Assembly (NCBI GenBank): GCA_037349105.1
Contig: JAYJMM010000038.1
Location: 4,066,501-4,130,500, forward strand
From: Limnomonas spitsbergensis
Taxonomy: Eukaryota > Chlorophyta > Chlorophyceae > Chlamydomonadales
DNA: 64,000 nt
Reading direction: 5' to 3'
The notes under the pieces were generated by a model. That model had not been told where the DNA came from, did not search any database, and saw only the letters and a list, made by a program, of their open reading frames with translations. Shown here piece after piece: positions 59,085-64,000 of the stretch. The position numbers and the translations under genes were made by a program. The stretch's first letter is position 1. Every line of letters begins with the position of its first letter.

Positions 59085-62000
59085 AGGACAGCAATACTAG
59101 GGTAGTGCGCAAGCAAGCTGGACAGCAATATATACTAGGGTAGTGCACAAGCAACTAAGCTGGACAGCAATATATACTAGGGTGGTGCGCAAGCAAGCTG
59201 GACAGCAATACTAGGGTATTGCGCAAGCAAGCTGGACAGCAATACCAGGGTGGTGCGCAAGCGAGCAGGCCAGCAATACTAGGGTAGTGCGCAAGCAAGC
59301 TGGACAGCAATACTAGGGTAGTGCGCAAGCAAGCAAGCTGGACAGCAATACTAGGGTAGTGCACAAGCAAGCTGGACAGCAATACTAGGGTGGTGCGCAA
59401 GCAAGCAGGACAGCAATACTAGGGTAATGCGCAAGCAAGCTGGACAGCAATACTAGGGTAGTGCGCAAGCAAGCTGGACAGCAATAATAGGGTAGTGTGC
59501 AAGCAAGCTGGACAGCAATACTAGGGTAGTGCGCAAGCACCCTGGACAGCAATACTAGGGTGGTGCGCAAGCAAGCTGGACAGCAATACTAGGGTAGTGC
59601 ACAAGCAAGCTGGACAGCAATACTAGGGTGGTGCGCAAGCAAGCAGGACAGCAATACTAGGGTAGTGCGCATGCAAGCTGGACAGTGATACTAGGGTAGT
59701 GCGCAAGCAAGCTGGACAGCAATACTAGGGTAGTGCGCAAGCAAGCTGGACAGCAATACTAGGGTAGTGCGCAAGCAAGCTGGACAGCAATACTAGGGTG
59801 GTGCGCAAGCAAGCTGGACAGCAATACTAGGGTGGTGCGCAAGCAAGCTGGACAGCAATACCAGGGTGGTGCGCAAGCAAACTGGCCAGCAATACCAGGG
59901 TAGTGCGCAAGCAAGCTGGACAGCAATACTAGGGTAGTGCGCAAGCAAGCTGGACAGCAATACTAGGGTGGTGCGCAAGCAAGCTGGACAGCAATACCAG
60001 GGTAGTGCGCAAGCAAGCAGGCCAGCAATACTAGGGTAGTGCGCAAGCAAGCTGGACAGCAATACTAGGGTAATGCGCAAGCAAGCTGGACAGCAATACT
60101 AGGGTAGTGCGCAAGAAAGCTGGACAGCAATACTACGGTAGTGCGCAAGCAGCAAGCTGGACAGCAATACCAGGGTAGTGCGCAAGCAAGCAGGCCAGCA
60201 ATACTAGGGTAGTGCTTAAGCAAGCTGGACAGCAATACTAGGGTAGTGCGCAAGCAAGCTGGACAGCAATACTACGGTAGTGCGCAAGCAAGCTGGACAG
60301 CAATACTAGGGTGGTGCGCAAGCAACCTGGACAGCAATACTAGGGTAGTGCGCAAGCAAGCTGGACAGCAATACTAGGGTAGTGCGCAAGCAAGATGGAC
60401 AGCAATACTAGGGTAGTGCGCAAGCAAGCTGGACAGCAATACTACGGTAGTGCGCAAGCAAGCTGTACAGCAATACTAGGGTGGTGCGCAAGCAAGCTGA
60501 CCAGCAATACTAGGGTAGTGCGCAAGCAAGCTGGACAGCAATACTACGGTAGTGCGCAAGCAAGCAGGCCAGCAATACTAGGGTGGTGCGCAAGCAACCT
60601 GGACAGCAATACTAGGGTAGTGCGCAAGCAAGCTGGACAGCAATACCAGGGTGGTGCGCAAACAAGCAGGCCAGCAATACTAGGGTAGTGCGCAAGCAAG
60701 CTGGACAGCAATACTAGGGTAATGCGCAAGCAAGCTGGACAGCAATACTAGGGTAGTGCGCAAGCAAGTTGGACAGCAATACTAGGGTAGTGCGCAAGCA
60801 AGCTGGACAGCAATACTAGGGTAGTGCGCAAGCAAGCTGGACAGCAATACTACGGTAGTGCGCAAGCAAGCTGGACAGCAATACTAGGGTGGTGCGCATG
60901 CAAGCTGGACAGTGATACTAGGGTAGTGCGCCAGCAAGCTGGACAACAATACTAGGGTAGTGCGCAAGCAAGCTGGACAGCAATACTAGGGTAGTGCGCA
61001 AGCAAGCTGGACAGCAATACTACGGTAGTGCGCAAGCAAGCTGGACAGCAATACTAGGGTGGTGCGCAAGCAAGCTGACCAGCAATACTAGGGTAGTGCG
61101 CAAGCAAGCTGGACAGCAATACTACGGTAGTGCGCAAGCAAGCAGGCCAGCAATACTAGGGTGGTGCGCAAGCAACCTGGACAGCAATACTAGGGTAGTG
61201 CGCAAGCAAGCTGGACAGCAATACCAGGGTGGTGCGCAAACAAGCAGGCCAGCAATACTAGGGTAGTGCGCAAGCAAGCTGGACAGCAATACTAGGGTAA
61301 TGCGCAAGCAAGCTGGACAGCAATACTAGGGTAGTGCGCAAGCAAGTTGGACAGCAATACTAGGGTAGTGCGCAAGCAAGCTGGACAGCAATACTAGGGT
61401 AGTGCGCAAGCAAGCTGGACAGCAATACTACGGTAGTGCGCAAGCAAGCTGGACAGCAATACTAGGGTGGTGCGCATGCAAGCTGGACAGTGATACTAGG
61501 GTAGTGCGCCAGCAAGCTGGACAACAATACTAGGGTAGTGCGCAAGCAAGCTGGACAGCAATACTAGGGTAGTGCGCAAGCAAGCTGGACAGCAATACTA
61601 GGGTGGTGCGCAAGCAAGCTGGACAGCAATACTAGGGTAGTGCGCAAGCAAGCTGGACAGCAATACTAGGGTAATGCGCAAGCAAGCAGGCTAGCAATAC
61701 TAGGGTGGTGCGCAAGCATGTTGGACAGCAATACTAGGGTAATGCGCAAGCAAGCTGGACAGCAATACTAGGGTAGTGCGCAAGCAAGCTGGACAGCAAT
61801 ACTAGATAGGGTAGTGCGCGAGCAAGCTGGACAACAATACCAGGGTGGTGCGCAAGCAAGCAGGCCAGCAATACTAGGGTAGTGCGCAAGCAAGCTGGAC
61901 AGCAATACTAGGGTGGTGCGCAAGCAAGCTGGTCAGCAATACTAGGGTAGTGCGCAAGCAAGCTGACCAGCAATACTAGGGTAGTGCGCAAGCAAGCTGA

Positions 62001-64000
62001 CCAGCAATACTAGGGTGGTGCGCAAGCAAGCTGGACAGCAATACTAGGGTGGTGCGCAAGCAACCTGGACAGCAATACTAGGGTAGTGCGCAAGCAAGCT
62101 GGACAGCAATACCAGGGTGGTGCGCAAACAAGCAGGCCAGCAATACTAGGGTAGTGCGCAAGCAAGCTGGACAGCAATACTAGGGTAATGCGCAAGCAAG
62201 CTGGACAGCAATACTAGGGTAGTGCGCAAGCAAGTTGGACAGCAATACTAGGGTAGTGCGCAAGCAAGCTGGACAGCAATACTAGGGTAGTGCGCAAGCA
62301 AGCTGGACAGCAATACTACGGTAGTGCGCAAGCAAGCTGGACAGCAATACTAGGGTGGTGCGCATGCAAGCTGGACAGTGATACTAGGGTAGTGCGCCAG
62401 CAAGCTGGACAACAATACTAGGGTAGTGCGCAAGCAAGCTGGACAGCAATACTAGGGTAGTGCGCAAGCAAGCTGGACAGCAATACTAGGGTGGTGCGCA
62501 AGCAAGCTGGACAGCAATACTAGGGTAGTGCGCAAGCAAGCTGGACAGCAATACTAGATAGGGTAGTGCGCGAGCAAGCTGGACAACAATACCAGGGTGG
62601 TGCGCAAGCAAGCAGGCCAGCAATACTAGGGTAATGCGCAAGCAAGCAGGCTAGCAATACTAGGGTGGTGCGCAAGCATGTTGGACAGCAATACTAGGGT
62701 AATGCGCAAGCAAGCTGGACAGCAATACTAGGGTAGTGCGCAAGCAAGCTGGACAGCAATACTAGATAGGGTAGTGCGCGAGCAAGCTGGACAACAATAC
62801 CAGGGTGGTGCGCAAGCAAGCAGGCCAGCAATACTAGGGTAGTGCGCAAGCAAGCTGGACAGCAATACTAGGGTGGTGCGCAAGCAAGCTGGTCAGCAAT
62901 ACTAGGGTAGTGCGCAAGCAAGCTGACCAGCAATACTAGGGTAGTGCGCAAGCAAGCTGACCAGCAATACTAGGGTGGTGCGCAAGCAAGCTGGACAGCA
63001 ATACTAGGGTGGTGCGCAAGCAACCTGGACAGCAATACTAGGGTAGTGCGCAAGCAAGCTGGACAGCAATACCAGGGTGGTGCGCAAACAAGCAGGCCAG
63101 CAATACTAGGGTAGTGCGCAAGCAAGCTGGACAGCAATACTAGGGTAATGCGCAAGCAAGCTGGACAGCAATACTAGGGTAGTGCGCAAGCAAGTTGGAC
63201 AGCAATACTAGGGTAGTGCGCAAGCAAGCTGGACAGCAATACTAGGGTAGTGCGCAAGCAAGCTGGACAGCAATACTACGGTAGTGCGCAAGCAAGCTGG
63301 ACAGCAATACTAGGGTGGTGCGCATGCAAGCTGGACAGTGATACTAGGGTAGTGCGCCAGCAAGCTGGACAACAATACTAGGGTAGTGCGCAAGCAAGCT
63401 GGACAGCAATACTAGGGTAGTGCGCAAGCAAGCTGGACAGCAATACTAGGGTGGTGCGCAAGCAAGCTGGACAGCAATACTAGGGTAGTGCGCAAGCAAG
63501 CTGGACAGCAATACTAGATAGGGTAGTGCGCGAGCAAGCTGGACAACAATACCAGGGTGGTGCGCAAGCAAGCAGGCCAGCAATACTAGGGTAATGCGCA
63601 AGCAAGCAGGCTAGCAATACTAGGGTGGTGCGCAAGCATGTTGGACAGCAATACTAGGGTAATGCGCAAGCAAGCTGGACAGCAATACTAGGGTAGTGCG
63701 CAAGCAAGCTGGACAGCAATACTAGATAGGGTAGTGCGCGAGCAAGCTGGACAACAATACCAGGGTGGTGCGCAAGCAAGCAGGCCAGCAATACTAGGGT
63801 AGTGCGCAAGCAAGCTGGACAGCAATACTAGGGTGGTGCGCAAGCAAGCTGGTCAGCAATACTAGGGTAGTGCGCAAGCAAGCTGACCAGCAATACTAGG
63901 GTAGTGCGCAAGCAAGCTGACCAGCAATACTAGGGTGGTGCGCAAGCAAGCTGGACAGCAATACTAGGGTAGTTTGCAAGCAAGCTGGACAGCAATACTA
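59085..64000. repeat. 34-bp satellite array with higher-order repeats, continuing past the window
   Basis: About 145 units of 34 bp (caagcaagctggacagcaat followed by actagggtagtgcg) with recurring variants: ggtggtg, ggtaatg, tactacgg, accagcaat, acagtgat, and a 4-bp insertion giving ctagatagggtag. Blocks repeat exactly: 60430-60990 returns 578 bp later, and 61800-62760 returns at 62760-63720 (period about 960 bp). Minus-strand ORFs (LVLLSSLLAHYPSIAV type) arise from the repeat because 34 is not a multiple of three and three units give 102 bp; they are not treated as genes. Confidence 0.97.

Noticed and set aside
59155..63155. Minus-strand ORFs of the LVLLSSLLAHYPSIAV type
   Set aside because: They are translations of the 34-bp satellite, limited by stops in each higher-order block and without any unique flanking coding sequence.

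Overview
The window is nuclear DNA of a eukaryote, most likely a chlorophyte green alga. Coding regions are broken into many short exons (19-570 bp) by GT-AG and a few GC-AG introns. The gene types (TKL-like kinases, a BTB protein, a two-pore K+ channel-like protein with EF-hands) and a TGTAA motif after one gene fit a green alga. Base composition is moderate and tandem repeats are very abundant. Species is not determinable by eye. There are no bacterial operons, rRNA or confident tRNA genes.

Layout: 1-5330 is a satellite of about 89 units of 60 bp whose last unit runs into a short + strand terminal exon. From 20511 down to 6953 (- strand) lies a complete 13-exon kinase gene of 515 aa; its 3.6-kb intron holds a nested, transposon-like gene of unknown function. 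A BTB gene (+, 22193-26661, 307 aa) is divergent from the kinase across a 1.7-kb spacer, and convergent with a K+ channel-like gene (-, 31525-28748, 443 aa). 31.5-37.3 kb is gene-poor and holds a LINE remnant, a tRNA-derived SINE-like sequence and inverted-repeat elements. 37.4-48.3 kb (-) holds an orphan kinase C-terminal exon and a coiled-coil gene inflated by a 2.19-kb tandem duplication, with a mariner-like MITE between two copies of its last exon. 55772-49510 (-) is a second complete kinase gene (710 aa, 7 exons) with an N-terminal coiled coil, degenerate catalytic motifs, a Lys-rich linker and five C-terminal repeats. 59.09 kb to the window end is a 34-bp satellite with higher-order structure.

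Exon joins were chosen by splice motif, phase and continuity of family motifs. For the two kinases, the BTB protein and the channel, every phase closes and the summed length is a multiple of three.

The strongest themes are: tandem repeats that copy intron 3' ends together with the start of the next exon; coiled-coil genes growing by exon-plus-intron tandem duplication; and protein families with altered key motifs (a 106-residue activation segment, HMD/DPG kinase motifs, non-GYG channel filters).
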